A DNA stretch of 64,000 bases. It comes from Brevibacillus formosus (GTDB lineage Bacteria; Bacillota; Bacilli; Brevibacillales; Brevibacillaceae). The stretch's first letter is position 1, and each line of letters starts with the position of its first letter. Below the pieces are notes generated by a model. That model saw only the letters and a program-made list of their open reading frames with translations. It ran no database searches and was not told the origin of the DNA. The translations under genes and the position numbers were made by a program. This document shows positions 55,490 through 64,000 of this stretch, in pieces. The stretch covers positions 434,001-498,000 of the forward strand of contig NZ_PXZL01000001.1 in assembly GCF_003013405.1 (NCBI RefSeq). Reading direction: 5' to 3'.

Positions 55490-56371
55490 ATGGATGTTTA
55501 TTCGGATCTAAAACAAGGAGAACGTGGAGCATGGGTGAGTATTTTCGCCTACATTTTCTGCTCTGTATTAAAAATAGGAGTTGCGTATGTCACTGCGTCG
55601 GAAGCTTTAATGGCCGACGGTCTTAATAACTCAACAGATGTGGTCGCATCGATTGCTGTTTTGATCGGGCTGCGTATTGCAAGGAAACCACCTGATAAAG
55701 ATCACCCGTATGGTCACTTCCGGGCGGAGACGATTTCAGCACTTGTCGCATCATTTATTATGCTATTTGTCGGAGTTCAGGTCGTTACGAATGCCGTACC
55801 ATCCTTGTTTGATCCACAACATTCGGCTCCTGACCTGTTGGCAGGGTGGACAGCACTGGCAACAGCTGTCATTATGCTTTTCGTCTATCGCTACAATAAA
55901 AAGCTCGCCATCAAAACAAACAGCCAAGCACTTGATGCAGCGGCCGCTGATAACCGTTCAGACGCATTTGTCAGTATCGGGACGTTTATCGGGGTAGCTG
56001 GCGCACAATTTCAATTGCATTGGCTCGATCCATTAGCTGCTTTTGTCGTTGGTCTCATCATTTTGAAGACGGCTTGGGACATTTTCAGGGAAGCAACCCA
56101 CCGTTTGACAGATGGCTTTGACGAGAGCGAGCTTGCGGACCTGCGGGCAACGATTTCCTCGATTTCAGGAGTAAAGGATATCAGTGACATCAAAGCCCGC
56201 TACCATGGAAGTAGCGTTCTGGTTGATGTTGTGATCCATGTAGATCCAGGTTTGAATGTGGTGGAGAGCCACACCATTACCGAGAAAATTGAAGAACAGA
56301 TGCGCAAGATTCACCGGATTAACGCCGTGCATATCCATATTGAACCATGCAGGAAGATGGCGCCTAGTTAG
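55490..56371 (+). CDS. cation diffusion facilitator family transporter
   Basis: 293 residues with GAGGTGATGAGG before ATG 55490. Six membrane segments and a cytoplasmic C-terminal domain. Transport-site residues are in MADGLNNSTDVVAS (helix 2) and ALDAAAADNRSDAFVS (helix 5), with HPYGHFRAE between. The C-terminal part ends in metal-binding VHIHIEPC. The family exchanges protons for zinc, manganese or iron out of the cell. The metal is not certain. Confidence 0.93.
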   Translation: MDVYSDLKQGERGAWVSIFAYIFCSVLKIGVAYVTASEALMADGLNNSTDVVASIAVLIGLRIARKPPDKDHPYGHFRAETISALVASFIMLFVGVQVVTNAVPSLFDPQHSAPDLLAGWTALATAVIMLFVYRYNKKLAIKTNSQALDAAAADNRSDAFVSIGTFIGVAGAQFQLHWLDPLAAFVVGLIILKTAWDIFREATHRLTDGFDESELADLRATISSISGVKDISDIKARYHGSSVLVDVVIHVDPGLNVVESHTITEKIEEQMRKIHRINAVHIHIEPCRKMAPS

Positions 56372-56390
56372 ATTCCATCATGTGAAAACA

Positions 56391-56424
56391 AAAAACCTGT
56401 CCATTTTGTGGGCAGGTTTTTTTG
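56391..56424. terminator. bidirectional terminator between the cation transporter and ku
   Basis: AACCTGTCC (56394-56402) pairs with GGGCAGGTT (56410-56418) with A and T runs on either side. Confidence 0.85.
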
Positions 56425-56431
56425 GTGTAGC

Positions 56432-57391
56432 CTAACCAGAAGTAGCCTTCTTTTTGCGTAATGTTTTGGTTGTAGAAGTAGTCGTAGTTTTTTTCGGACT
56501 GGCCGCGGTCTCCTTTTTCGATGCTTGCTCTTTTTCAGACAAGGAGGCAGCAGTGGTGCGTTTTCGCGCAGGCTTTGACGGAGTTGGTTCTGGCTCGATT
56601 TTGATGGGAACAGGGGCTTGACCAGCTGTAGACTCCAAGCTTTCTTTTAGAGCCTGCATGAGATCAATAACATTGGTTCTTGCCACGGTAGGTGCAGTGG
56701 CGATCTCCTGACCCTCCAATTTTTTCTCAATCAATTTTTGCAGGTCGGATCGATACTCATCCGTATATTTTGCCGGATCAAATGGGAGCGTCATATTGCT
56801 GATGAGCTCAGTTGCCATCTTCAGTTCATTTTCGGCCAACGGAACAGTGGCTTCTGGCAAGGCAGGCACTTGACTGACGGGACGTACCTCATCTGGGTAG
56901 AAGATCGTCTCCAGCATGATGCAATGCTCATACAGTCGGATAACTGCCAGGCTTTGCCGATTGCGCATCGTCACCTGCGCAACGCCGATCTTTCCTGTCT
57001 GTTCCATGGCGGATCGCAGCAAGGCGTAAGCTTTTTCGCCAGTGTCCTGTGGAGAGAGGAAATAGCTTTTATGAAAATAAACGGGATCGATCTCCGACAA
57101 GTCTACGAAGTCGATGATTTCAATGGCTCTGCGTGTTTCTGGCGTAATCGCTTCCAAATCATCATCGTCAATCATGACAAAATGTCCTTTTTCGTATTCG
57201 AAGCCACGGACGATTTCGCTTGTATCGACTTCGCGTTCGCAGTGCGGGCACATTTTTGCGTACTTGATCGGGGTATTACACTCTTTATGCAGTTGGCGAA
57301 AGCGAATATCGCGCTCTTCCGTTGCAGTAAACATGCGAACAGGTATATTGACGAGGCCGAAGCTGATTGAGCCCTTCCACACCGTATGCAT
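56432..57391 (-). CDS. ku: Ku protein (NHEJ end-binding)
   Basis: 319 residues with AAAGGAGG upstream of ATG 57391. The Ku core begins MHTVWKGSISFGLVNIPVRM; RGFEYEKGHFVMIDDDDLE and KSYFLSPQDTGEKAYALLR follow, and CPHCEREV is the small Cys pair seen in some bacterial Ku. The homodimer encircles DNA ends and recruits LigD. Residues 255-319 are a Lys/Thr/Ala/Pro tail, longer than the minimal Ku. Such basic tails can aid DNA binding. The partner ligase and polymerase are separate genes at 51.3 and 45.9 kb. Confidence 0.95.
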   Translation of the reverse strand: MHTVWKGSISFGLVNIPVRMFTATEERDIRFRQLHKECNTPIKYAKMCPHCEREVDTSEIVRGFEYEKGHFVMIDDDDLEAITPETRRAIEIIDFVDLSEIDPVYFHKSYFLSPQDTGEKAYALLRSAMEQTGKIGVAQVTMRNRQSLAVIRLYEHCIMLETIFYPDEVRPVSQVPALPEATVPLAENELKMATELISNMTLPFDPAKYTDEYRSDLQKLIEKKLEGQEIATAPTVARTNVIDLMQALKESLESTAGQAPVPIKIEPEPTPSKPARKRTTAASLSEKEQASKKETAASPKKTTTTSTTKTLRKKKATSG

Positions 57392-57472
57392 ACGGATACC
57401 TCCTTTACAGTTATTTTGTATAGTATCTGTATCCGCTTAAAAGAAGTGCCGAGGGAATTGAAGGTGGAAAAG

Positions 57473-57503
57473 TAAAAAGCCAGCCGATTCGATGCGGCTG
57501 GCT
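57473..57503 (-). terminator. intrinsic terminator of the 47-residue gene
   Basis: AGCCAGCCG pairs with CGGCTGGCT, followed on the minus strand by TTTTT. Confidence 0.85.
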
Positions 57504-57513
57504 ACGTATGCAG

Positions 57514-57657
57514 CTACTGTCCATGTTTGACGATGTCCGATTGATCTGCACGAGATTGCATGTCACGCGCCAGCTCGACGTCTTTGCCTGTCCGGTCGGC
57601 AATGGACTGGGCTTTGGACGCCTTCAGCTTTTGTGCAGACGGTCGCTTTTCTGCCAT
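57514..57657 (-). CDS. 47-residue basic protein
   Basis: From ATG 57657 with AAAGGAGTGAG upstream; the longer frame lacks a ribosome site. The product is hydrophilic and Lys/Ala/Ser-rich (MAEKRPSAQKLKASKAQ), with no membrane segment. Composition and length suggest a small spore or stress protein, but no family is recognised. It has a terminator downstream and an attenuator-like hairpin 70 nt upstream. Confidence 0.65.
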   Translation of the reverse strand: MAEKRPSAQKLKASKAQSIADRTGKDVELARDMQSRADQSDIVKHGQ

Positions 57658-57728
57658 GAATGACTCACTCCTTTCAGGCAAGCTACATGAAGAGGGTGTT
57701 GCAGGTACATGTAGTATGCGCTGGACAC

Positions 57729-57759
57729 AAAAAAATACCCCATCGCCAATGACGAGGGG
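57729..57759 (-). terminator. attenuator-like hairpin upstream of the 47-residue gene
   Basis: On the minus strand CCCCTCG pairs with CGATGGGG (one bulge), followed by TATTTTTTT. The preceding segment offers an alternative CCATCGC/GCGATGG pairing enclosing CTCCC-TTCATC-GGGAG. Either it terminates an unseen minus-strand RNA, or it attenuates the small gene. Confidence 0.5.
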
Positions 57760-58094
57760 CAGCCGTTCAACTCCTCCCGATGAAGGGAGCGATGGCACGA
57801 AATGCTCCTATCAGACACGTCGTGCGCCAAAGTGAACAGCCTTTCAATTATGGGAGAGGAGAAACCGGAGGAAGAGCTTATGGGGAAACGTAAGTCTTCT
57901 CCGCGGTTGTCAGCGACACCGTTGCGTCGCTATTCATCATCTTTTCCAATCGAATGGAGTTGTATACCTGTCTTGCGCATAAATTTTTCCAGTTGCTAAT
58001 TTTACGGGTGTATGCAGTTGTGATAGTATGATATCATTCTCAGTCTTAGAAAATCGCGTCTTAAAACATACATATAGGAAAGCAGACAGGTGAA
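57760..58094. other. gap upstream of rsmD
   Basis: This contains the leader of the minus-strand small gene and the rsmD promoter region. A 39-codon plus-strand frame at 57880 with a GGAGG upstream is listed under rejected items. Confidence 0.4.
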
Positions 58095-58100
58095 ATGAGT

Positions 58101-58667
58101 ATGCGAGTCATCGCTGGAGAACACAGAGGAAGACGGTTGGCAGCAGTTCCGGGCAAAGGAACCAGACCGACCACCGATAAAGTCAAAGAATCGATTTTTA
58201 ATATGATTGGCCCGTATTTCGATGGCGGGTGGGCATTGGACCTATACGCAGGAACAGGCGGTCTCGGGATCGAGGCATTGAGTAGGGGAGCGGATCGAGC
58301 TGTTTTCGTGGAGCGCGATCATAAAGCATTTGCCGTGGTAAAAGAAAACGTCAGCACTTGCAGGCTGGACGATCATGCTGAGCTATATCGAATGGATGCA
58401 GAGCGCGCCATTCGCACACTGAGTACCCGCAATCAAAAATTTGACCTCGTCTTTTTAGACCCGCCATACGCCCAGCAAAAAATTGTCGAAGAAATCAAGA
58501 TGTTGCAGGAGCTGGGAATGTTGGCGGACGGAGCGTGGATCGTGGCTGAGCATGATATCTCAGACTCTTTTCCGGATGTGATTGGTCATTGTGTGAAGGA
58601 TCGAGCGGCGAAGTATGGGGATACAGCCGTTACCGTGTATTATTACGATTTGGAACCACAAGACTAA
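58101..58667 (+). CDS. rsmD: 16S rRNA (guanine966-N2)-methyltransferase
   Basis: 188 residues from ATG 58101 (AGGTGA 7 nt upstream; ATG 58095 is too close). The family start MRVIAGEHRGRRL, the SAM-binding ALDLYAGTGGLGIEALSRGA and the catalytic FLDPPYAQ are visible. It methylates G966 of 16S rRNA in 30S subunits. It corresponds to ylbH in B. subtilis and is followed by coaD 47 nt later. Confidence 0.93.
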   Translation: MRVIAGEHRGRRLAAVPGKGTRPTTDKVKESIFNMIGPYFDGGWALDLYAGTGGLGIEALSRGADRAVFVERDHKAFAVVKENVSTCRLDDHAELYRMDAERAIRTLSTRNQKFDLVFLDPPYAQQKIVEEIKMLQELGMLADGAWIVAEHDISDSFPDVIGHCVKDRAAKYGDTAVTVYYYDLEPQD

Positions 58668-58708
58668 CTTTCAAATCAAGGTGCATAAAGAGCACTAAGG
58701 GAGGATAA

Positions 58709-59194
<486 letters not shown>

Positions 59195-59195
59195 A

Positions 59196-60428
59196 CTATC
59201 GCGTCTTGCTGCGGTTCATACGCGAAAGAGTCAGGCTGGTACACAACAGAATCGCACCGACACCGATGGCGATTCCCCCTGATAGTAGCAAGGTCTCCCA
59301 CCAACTCGTCGTCGGAATCTCGGATTTCACATGCACAAATACGGGGACGGCTTTCTCCACGAACCAGGAGCTGACTGTGGCAAGTGGCCCCCAGAAGACA
59401 AAGGTCAAAATCGCAGCCAGCAAAGCGTGCAGCGCTCTGGCAATCAAGTAAGGGGCGACACGAATATCCGTTTCACTCAAGATACTTGCGACCTGCGCGT
59501 GAACGCTCAAACCGCCCCAAGACAATATCGCACTGGCAATGGCCGCTTTCCAGACCAAGGAAACATTATCAGGCACAATGCTCGCTGCCTGTGCGCCAAG
59601 GGTTACTTCGAACAAACCAGCCACGATTGCTTGGGAAAAGGCTGGCGGAAAACCAAAGGGGCCGAGGAAAACCGAGAGAAGCGTACTGATGATTTGCGTC
59701 AAATGAATCGTGGAGAATAGTTGAATTAAGACCGAAAAAACAATGATGAAGCCACCGATCATGAACAAGGTATTCAGAGCGGATTGCACCGCTTCTCCCA
59801 TTAATTTTCCGAACGGACGTCCGTCACGGACACGTGCCCGATGCATCGCTTGCAACGCGCGTAAAGGAAGAGGCAGTGAATTTTTCTCCAATGGGGCTGA
59901 AGTAATGGCAAAAGGCGCATGAAAACGATAGATTACGCCCATGAGTACAGCTGACAAATAATGAGTTAGGGCTAGAATAATGCCCATTTGCTCACTGTGG
60001 AAAAAGCCGATTGCCACTGCTCCCATGACGAATAAGGGGTCTCCCGTCGTTGTAAAGGAGACGAGACGTTCACCTTCAGCCTTCGTCACATTGCCTTGCA
60101 GACGCAGGCGTGTAGTCAGCTTTGCGGCTACCGGATAACCGGACGAGAAGCCCATAGCCAGTACGAACCCGCCAGTGCCCGGAACGTTAAACAGTGGGCG
60201 CATTAATGGCTCCAGTAACACGCCGACGAAATGAACGACGCCCAGACCCATCAACACCTCAGACAGCACAATAAAGGGAAGGGTAGAGGGGAAAACTACC
60301 TCCCACCATATTTTCAGACCGCGTACGGCAGCTTCAAAAGAAATCTGCGAGTAAGCAATCAACGAAATAACAATGAAAACTGTCGAGATGGCGAGCAACA
60401 AAGTAAGTACGGGTGAGTGGCGTGACAT
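59196..60428 (-). CDS. ylbJ: sporulation integral membrane protein YlbJ
   Basis: 410 residues from ATG 60428 with AGGAGG upstream. Eight or more membrane segments. GFSSGYPVAAKLTTRLR and TTTGDPLFVMGAVAIGFF are gate motifs of the nucleoside-recognition/YlbJ family, and SWGGLSVHAQVASIL matches the second half. In B. subtilis YlbJ is needed for spore formation. It lies on the opposite strand from its neighbours in the same gene order as in B. subtilis. Confidence 0.92.
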   Translation of the reverse strand: MSRHSPVLTLLLAISTVFIVISLIAYSQISFEAAVRGLKIWWEVVFPSTLPFIVLSEVLMGLGVVHFVGVLLEPLMRPLFNVPGTGGFVLAMGFSSGYPVAAKLTTRLRLQGNVTKAEGERLVSFTTTGDPLFVMGAVAIGFFHSEQMGIILALTHYLSAVLMGVIYRFHAPFAITSAPLEKNSLPLPLRALQAMHRARVRDGRPFGKLMGEAVQSALNTLFMIGGFIIVFSVLIQLFSTIHLTQIISTLLSVFLGPFGFPPAFSQAIVAGLFEVTLGAQAASIVPDNVSLVWKAAIASAILSWGGLSVHAQVASILSETDIRVAPYLIARALHALLAAILTFVFWGPLATVSSWFVEKAVPVFVHVKSEIPTTSWWETLLLSGGIAIGVGAILLCTSLTLSRMNRSKTR

Positions 60429-60575
60429 GGATTCCTCCTGAATCGAAGAAAAGTAGTAGTACATGTCTACGTGGCAGGCGGGAGAACTATGCGTAAGCTT
60501 GGTCGACGAATATCTCCCAAGTGTGAAAGGTACAGCCATTTACCACATAGGCTGGTTACGGGGAGGGGTTTTTCC

Positions 60576-61370
60576 ATGCAGACAAAGCGTAAACCAATCG
60601 TGGGTGTAGCCCTGGGTTCTGGGGGCGCTCGCGGTTTTGCACATATTGGTGTATTGAATGCGCTAGAAGCACATGGCATCCAGATTGACATGCTGGCTGG
60701 CTCCAGTATGGGGAGTTTGATTGGAGCCGTCTATGCCAACGGAATTGAACCGCACATGATGGGAAAGCTTGCCCTGAATTTAAAACGCAAGCATTGGCTC
60801 GATTTAACCGTGCCCAGCATGGGCTTTGTTACGGGGGAAAAGATCAAGCAATTAATTCGTCTGTTAACACACGGAAAGCGCTTGGAAGAGCTGAACAAGC
60901 CGATTGCCATTGTGGCAACGGATATTGAAACAGGGGAGCGAGTTGTATTTCGAGAAGGCCCAATTGATCAAGCGGTGAGAGCGAGCATATCCATTCCAGG
61001 CATCTTCGTTCCTGAAAAAGTAGGGGGGCGGCTTTTAGTCGACGGAGGAGTTATTGATCGTGTGCCGGTGACGGTGCTACGTGACATGGGTGCCGATATC
61101 GTGATTGCGGTAGATGTCGCCCAATTCGATACACGGATGGAGGTCAAAAGTATTTTTGATGTCATCGCCCAGACGATTGATGTGATGGAAAGGGAAATTC
61201 TGCGACATCGAATCATTGCGGCAGACATCGTAATCAGACCGGATGTTGGACACTATAGCAGTATCGCGTACACGGGTGTCGAAGAAATTATCGAGCTAGG
61301 CGAACGTGCGGGCACTGAACATATTGAACGCATTCAGGAACGAATTGCAAATTGGGAGGCACAAGAATGA
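60576..61370 (+). CDS. ylbK: patatin-like phospholipase, YlbK-type
   Basis: 264 residues from ATG 60576 with GGGGAGGGG upstream; the frame extends further without a site. The oxyanion loop is GSGGARGFAHIG, the nucleophile elbow GSSMG and the catalytic Asp motif DGG in LLVDGGVIDRVPV. This is a Ser-Asp patatin hydrolase of the RssA/YlbK group, and the lipid substrate is unknown. Its stop overlaps the ylbL start by 4 nt. Confidence 0.92.
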   Translation: MQTKRKPIVGVALGSGGARGFAHIGVLNALEAHGIQIDMLAGSSMGSLIGAVYANGIEPHMMGKLALNLKRKHWLDLTVPSMGFVTGEKIKQLIRLLTHGKRLEELNKPIAIVATDIETGERVVFREGPIDQAVRASISIPGIFVPEKVGGRLLVDGGVIDRVPVTVLRDMGADIVIAVDVAQFDTRMEVKSIFDVIAQTIDVMEREILRHRIIAADIVIRPDVGHYSSIAYTGVEEIIELGERAGTEHIERIQERIANWEAQE

Positions 61371-62434
61371 GTGAGGAACAGCTTTATGCCAACAGACGCA
61401 GATCTACAGGAACCAGAGGCTTTAGCTGGATACTTGCCTTGGTTTTTGTCTTGTTGGGCATTTCCTTTTTTGTACCGACGAATTATTACGTGAGTCGTCC
61501 GGGTTCAGCGATTGAGTTGGGGCCGATGATTCAAGTGGAGGGCGGCAAGAAAGACGACACGGGATCCTTCATGCTCACGACGGTTCGCATGGGCGAAGCG
61601 AATTTGCTGTGGTATTGGTATGCAAAAATGGCGCAGGATGTTGAGTTGTTGCCCAAGGAGCTGGTTGTAGGCAAGGGCGAGGACAGCGAAGATTTTATCC
61701 GTCGAGAACAAGCGGTCATGGACAATTCACAAAAAATTGCGGAGGCAGTCGCATTCCGCCTTGCCGGTTTTGAAGTGAAAATCGAGAAGCAGGGTGTGTG
61801 GGTGATGGGTACTCTAGAAGGGTTCCCTGCCCATAAAGCATTGCAAATCGGAGATGTCATTACGTATGTAGACGAGGTTCGCACGTCTGAGGCAAAAGAT
61901 TTGCTGACAGCCCTCTCTACAAAAAAAGCAGGGGATCAAGTCGAAATTACGTACACAAGAGATGGACAAGAGGCCAAAACGATGTTAACCTTGGAACCAC
62001 TACCTGAATCCAAGTCAGTTGGAATTGGTGTACGCCCTGACAACAAACAGGAAATCATCATTCCGAAAGAAGTAACCATTGCCTCTCAAGGGATTGGTGG
62101 TCCTTCTGCTGGTTTAATGATGACCCTGGAGATTTATGACCAGTTAAATACGGAGACGGATTTGACAAAAGGCTATAAAATTGCAGGAACAGGCACGATT
62201 TCGTTGGACGGAAAAGTAGGCAGGATCGGTGGCATTAATCAAAAGGTAATCGCAGCGGACAAAGCCGGCGCAGAGATCTTCTTTGCTCCGCAGGATACGC
62301 CAGATACGAGCTCCAATTACGAGGAGGCGTTAGCGACTGCCAAGCGGATTGGAACTTCAATGAAAGTGGTTCCGATCAAGACGGTAGAAGAAGCGATTAC
62401 GTACTTGAATGGACAAAAACCGAAATCTACCTGA
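61367..62434 (+). CDS. ylbL: SepM/YlbL-type PDZ and Lon-like serine protease
   Basis: 355 residues from ATG 61367. One membrane segment (about residues 18-38), then a PDZ domain (LEGFPAHKALQIGDVITYVDE) and a Lon-type protease domain with catalytic Ser in GIGGPSAGLMM and Lys in KVIAADKAGAE. Membrane-bound proteases of this type cleave peptide signals (SepM) or participate in envelope stress. It is coupled to ylbK. Confidence 0.92.
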   Translation: MSEEQLYANRRRSTGTRGFSWILALVFVLLGISFFVPTNYYVSRPGSAIELGPMIQVEGGKKDDTGSFMLTTVRMGEANLLWYWYAKMAQDVELLPKELVVGKGEDSEDFIRREQAVMDNSQKIAEAVAFRLAGFEVKIEKQGVWVMGTLEGFPAHKALQIGDVITYVDEVRTSEAKDLLTALSTKKAGDQVEITYTRDGQEAKTMLTLEPLPESKSVGIGVRPDNKQEIIIPKEVTIASQGIGGPSAGLMMTLEIYDQLNTETDLTKGYKIAGTGTISLDGKVGRIGGINQKVIAADKAGAEIFFAPQDTPDTSSNYEEALATAKRIGTSMKVVPIKTVEEAITYLNGQKPKST

Positions 62435-62519
62435 GCAAACTAGCTGTCAAGCAAAAATGGTTGACAAAGCTTTGGGCAGGGTCTATAATCATCTTTGTTG
62501 TGCATGAGGTGAAAATGCT

Positions 62520-63038
62520 ATGAACATTAAGTTAGCAGAGTTAGAGCACCGAAAAGGAGAGCCGTTGCCATTCCAGGTAACCTTGGATGCAGATGAGCTG
62601 AAGAAGCGCCATCACGAGATTCGCGGGATTACTCCTGTGACAGCGAGTGGTGAAGTTGTACAGCTGGGCAATCTCTATTACGTAAAAGGGAGCATGAAGG
62701 CAGATGTGAATTTTGTCTGCGCGAGATGCTTGAATCCTTTTGTCGATCAGGCAACAGTAGATTTCTCTGAGACATTTGCGCTTGCGGATGATCCAATCCT
62801 GCAAGATGACGAGGACAGCGATATCCTTCCTCTGGAAGGCGATGAAATTGAGCTGGACTCGCTGCTGCAAGAGGATTTCTTACTGGCAATGCCGACCTTT
62901 CCGCTTTGCGAGGAGGATTGCAAAGGTCTGTGCCCGACTTGCGGTGTGAACCGTAATGATGTGGCATGCAGCTGCAAGAATGAGCGTGTTGACCCGCGTT
63001 TGGCTGGGTTGGCTGACTTTTTCAAAGACAGCAAATAA
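62520..63038 (+). CDS. ylbN: DUF177/YceD family protein (YlbN)
   Basis: 172 residues. The DUF177 pattern includes FVCARCLNPF in the middle and CKGLCPTCGVNRN with DVACSC near the end, which form a Cys-rich metal-site region. The family is tied to 23S rRNA stability and is always found next to rpmF, as here. It sits 85 nt after ylbL; ylbM, which in B. subtilis lies between ylbL and ylbN, is not present. Confidence 0.92.
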   Translation: MNIKLAELEHRKGEPLPFQVTLDADELKKRHHEIRGITPVTASGEVVQLGNLYYVKGSMKADVNFVCARCLNPFVDQATVDFSETFALADDPILQDDEDSDILPLEGDEIELDSLLQEDFLLAMPTFPLCEEDCKGLCPTCGVNRNDVACSCKNERVDPRLAGLADFFKDSK

Positions 63039-63178
63039 GTATTCTTACTGTATTCAAGATGATTCGCCGACCATTCGTGGCAGCGTCTCATTTTTGAAGG
63101 ATGGCATAAGCATTTTGCCTATACTGTCCACCCAATAGAGCTTCTTAGCATTTGTCAGTTGAAGGAGGTGTAAGGAAG

Positions 63179-63349
63179 ATGGCAGTACCTCAACGGAGAA
63201 CTTCCAAAACCCGTAAAAGAATGCGTCGTACGCACTTCAAATTAGAGATTCCAGGCATGATCAAATGCGATAATTGCAGCGAATACAAGCTTGCGCATCG
63301 TGTTTGCCCAAGCTGCGGTCACTACAAAGGCGTGAAAGTAGCGAAGTAA
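63179..63349 (+). CDS. rpmF: 50S ribosomal protein L32
   Basis: 56 residues from ATG 63179 with GAAGGAGG upstream. The start [19 protein letters not shown] is that of bacterial L32. The zinc-type ribbon CDNC and CPSC is intact, so this is the zinc-binding paralogue. It is basic throughout, as expected for a large-subunit protein. A terminator follows. Confidence 0.97.
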   Translation: MAVPQRRTSKTRKRMRRTHFKLEIPGMIKCDNCSEYKLAHRVCPSCGHYKGVKVAK

Positions 63350-63364
63350 TATTCGCTGCTAAGA

Positions 63365-63396
63365 AAGCAAGGTGAGAAATCGCCTTGCTTTTTTTG
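63365..63396 (+). terminator. intrinsic terminator after rpmF
   Basis: AAGCAAGG (63365-63372) pairs with CCTTGCTT (63383-63390), followed by a T run. Confidence 0.85.
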
Positions 63397-63409
63397 TTCC
63401 TTCCTTTTG

Positions 63410-63469
63410 CTTATAAATACTTACAAACGCTTATTATCGCTTGCGTAAATTGCTTAAATGACTTATAAT
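63410..63469 (+). promoter_or_regulatory. DeoR-type gene promoter with 10-bp-phased repeats
   Basis: TTGCGT (63441-63446), 17 bp, TATAAT (63464-63469). CTTA or CTTG recurs at 63410, 63420, 63430 and 63440, exactly one helical turn apart, with further copies at 63453 and 63462. The array overlaps the -35 box, so a bound regulator would block the promoter. Confidence 0.6.
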
Positions 63470-63500
63470 GAAGGTAAGATAAGGATGGGGTTGAGGCTTC

Positions 63501-64000
63501 GTGTTTCAAGAGGAGAGGCTCGCTGCGATTCTTGCGTACTTGCAGGAGCACCAGCGAATCAGTGTGCAAGAAGTAGTTGAGCAGTTTGGGGTTTCCCGTG
63601 ACACAGCGAGGCGTGATATCGTCAAGCTGGAGGAGCAGGGACAAATCCTGCGGACCAGGGGAGGAGCAGTACTGCCCAGCCTCAATAAAAAGAACTACTC
63701 CCATCAGGAACGAATGCAGCTTGATTTGACAGGAAAGCGCAGTATTGCGGCAGCGGCGGCCCGTCTGATCAAAGACGGCGACTATATGCTGCTCGATGCG
63801 TCCACAACTGTTCAGCTCACGGTGGAATCCTTGCAGACCCGTGACCACGTCATCATCACGAATTCATTAGCGACTGCCGCCAGTATGTCCCGAAAAGAAG
63901 GCGTTCTTGTCAAGCTTTTGGGCGGAGACGTACATGCCGAGGATCAATGTGTGCTTGGTACACGCGTGATTCAAAACCTCGCTGATTTTCATGTGGATAA
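63501..64000 (+). CDS. DeoR family transcriptional regulator, partial
   Basis: Starts at GTG 63501 and runs off the window end (166 full codons visible). The DeoR helix-turn-helix is RISVQEVVEQFGVSRDTARRD, followed by LEEQGQILRTRGGAV, the family-defining wing. The sugar-phosphate sensor domain begins with IKDGDYMLLDASTTVQL and IITNSLATAASMS, with KLLGGDV beyond. This is not FapR, whose second domain is different. The target is unknown and probably lies downstream. Phased repeats in its promoter suggest autoregulation. Confidence 0.9.
   Translation, partial: MFQEERLAAILAYLQEHQRISVQEVVEQFGVSRDTARRDIVKLEEQGQILRTRGGAVLPSLNKKNYSHQERMQLDLTGKRSIAAAAARLIKDGDYMLLDASTTVQLTVESLQTRDHVIITNSLATAASMSRKEGVLVKLLGGDVHAEDQCVLGTRVIQNLADFHVD

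Noticed and set aside
57880-57999. 39-codon plus-strand frame before rsmD with GGAGG upstream
   Set aside because: Only the ribosome site supports it; the sequence shows no domain, promoter or terminator, so I do not call it.
63501-64000. FapR rather than a DeoR-type regulator
   Set aside because: FapR genes can follow rpmF, but the second domain here has the DeoR sugar-phosphate sensor motifs and not a hot-dog fold pattern.

Overview
The window looks like chromosomal DNA of an aerobic, endospore-forming Firmicute of the Brevibacillus/Paenibacillaceae type. This is inferred from gene content: spore coat CotS/CotSA-like genes, a gerA-type germinant receptor operon, the cortex enzyme PdaA, YlbJ, and the block rsmD-coaD-ylbJ-ylbK-ylbL-ylbN-rpmF, whose order is known from Bacillus subtilis. 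Strong AGGAGG-type ribosome sites, frequent TTG/GTG starts and U-tailed terminators fit the same picture. I found no rRNA, tRNA, transposase, prophage or CRISPR array.

Layout. 1-2.4 kb: end of a UvrX-type Y-family polymerase gene, overlapping a small unknown gene and a yolD gene, then a C39-like lipoprotein. 2.5-6.1 kb: a two-subunit ABC exporter-type transporter. 6.2-16 kb: separately transcribed metabolic, transport and cell-wall genes (MFS, amidohydrolase, EamA, LysR, YwaF-like, aspA, pdaA), a 39-residue zinc-ribbon protein and a broken SRPBCC remnant. 16.1-19.4 kb: a SWIM/SNF2 helicase. 19.6-23.4 kb: a spore-coat group with two repeat-bearing proteins. 23.6-30.5 kb: a MoxR/DUF58/DUF4129/DUF4350 membrane cluster flanked by SpoIIM-like and RDD genes. 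30.6-36.8 kb: envelope genes (coiled-coil protein, phosphodiester glycosidase, gamma-glutamyltransferase, VanY-type carboxypeptidase, signal peptidase I). 37-45.8 kb: marR, a small secreted repeat protein, an M29 aminopeptidase, a type III polyketide synthase with its methyltransferase, a diguanylate cyclase, a phosphate transporter and lgt.

45.9-57.4 kb holds a complete but dispersed non-homologous end-joining set. The LigD polymerase and LigD ligase domains are encoded as separate minus-strand genes on either side of a plus-strand gerA-type operon, and Ku lies a few kb further on. The gerA operon has a textbook sigma-G promoter. Between the ligase gene and a DUF1904 gene is a promoter-driven, rod-like structured RNA without a reading frame, which is the best candidate here for an undescribed element. 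thiC is preceded by a TPP riboswitch and terminator.

58-64 kb is the housekeeping rsmD-to-rpmF block (ylbM is absent from it) and the start of a DeoR-family regulator whose promoter carries CTT-type repeats spaced exactly 10 bp apart.

Functions were assigned by reading motifs and remembered family features. No database search was run.
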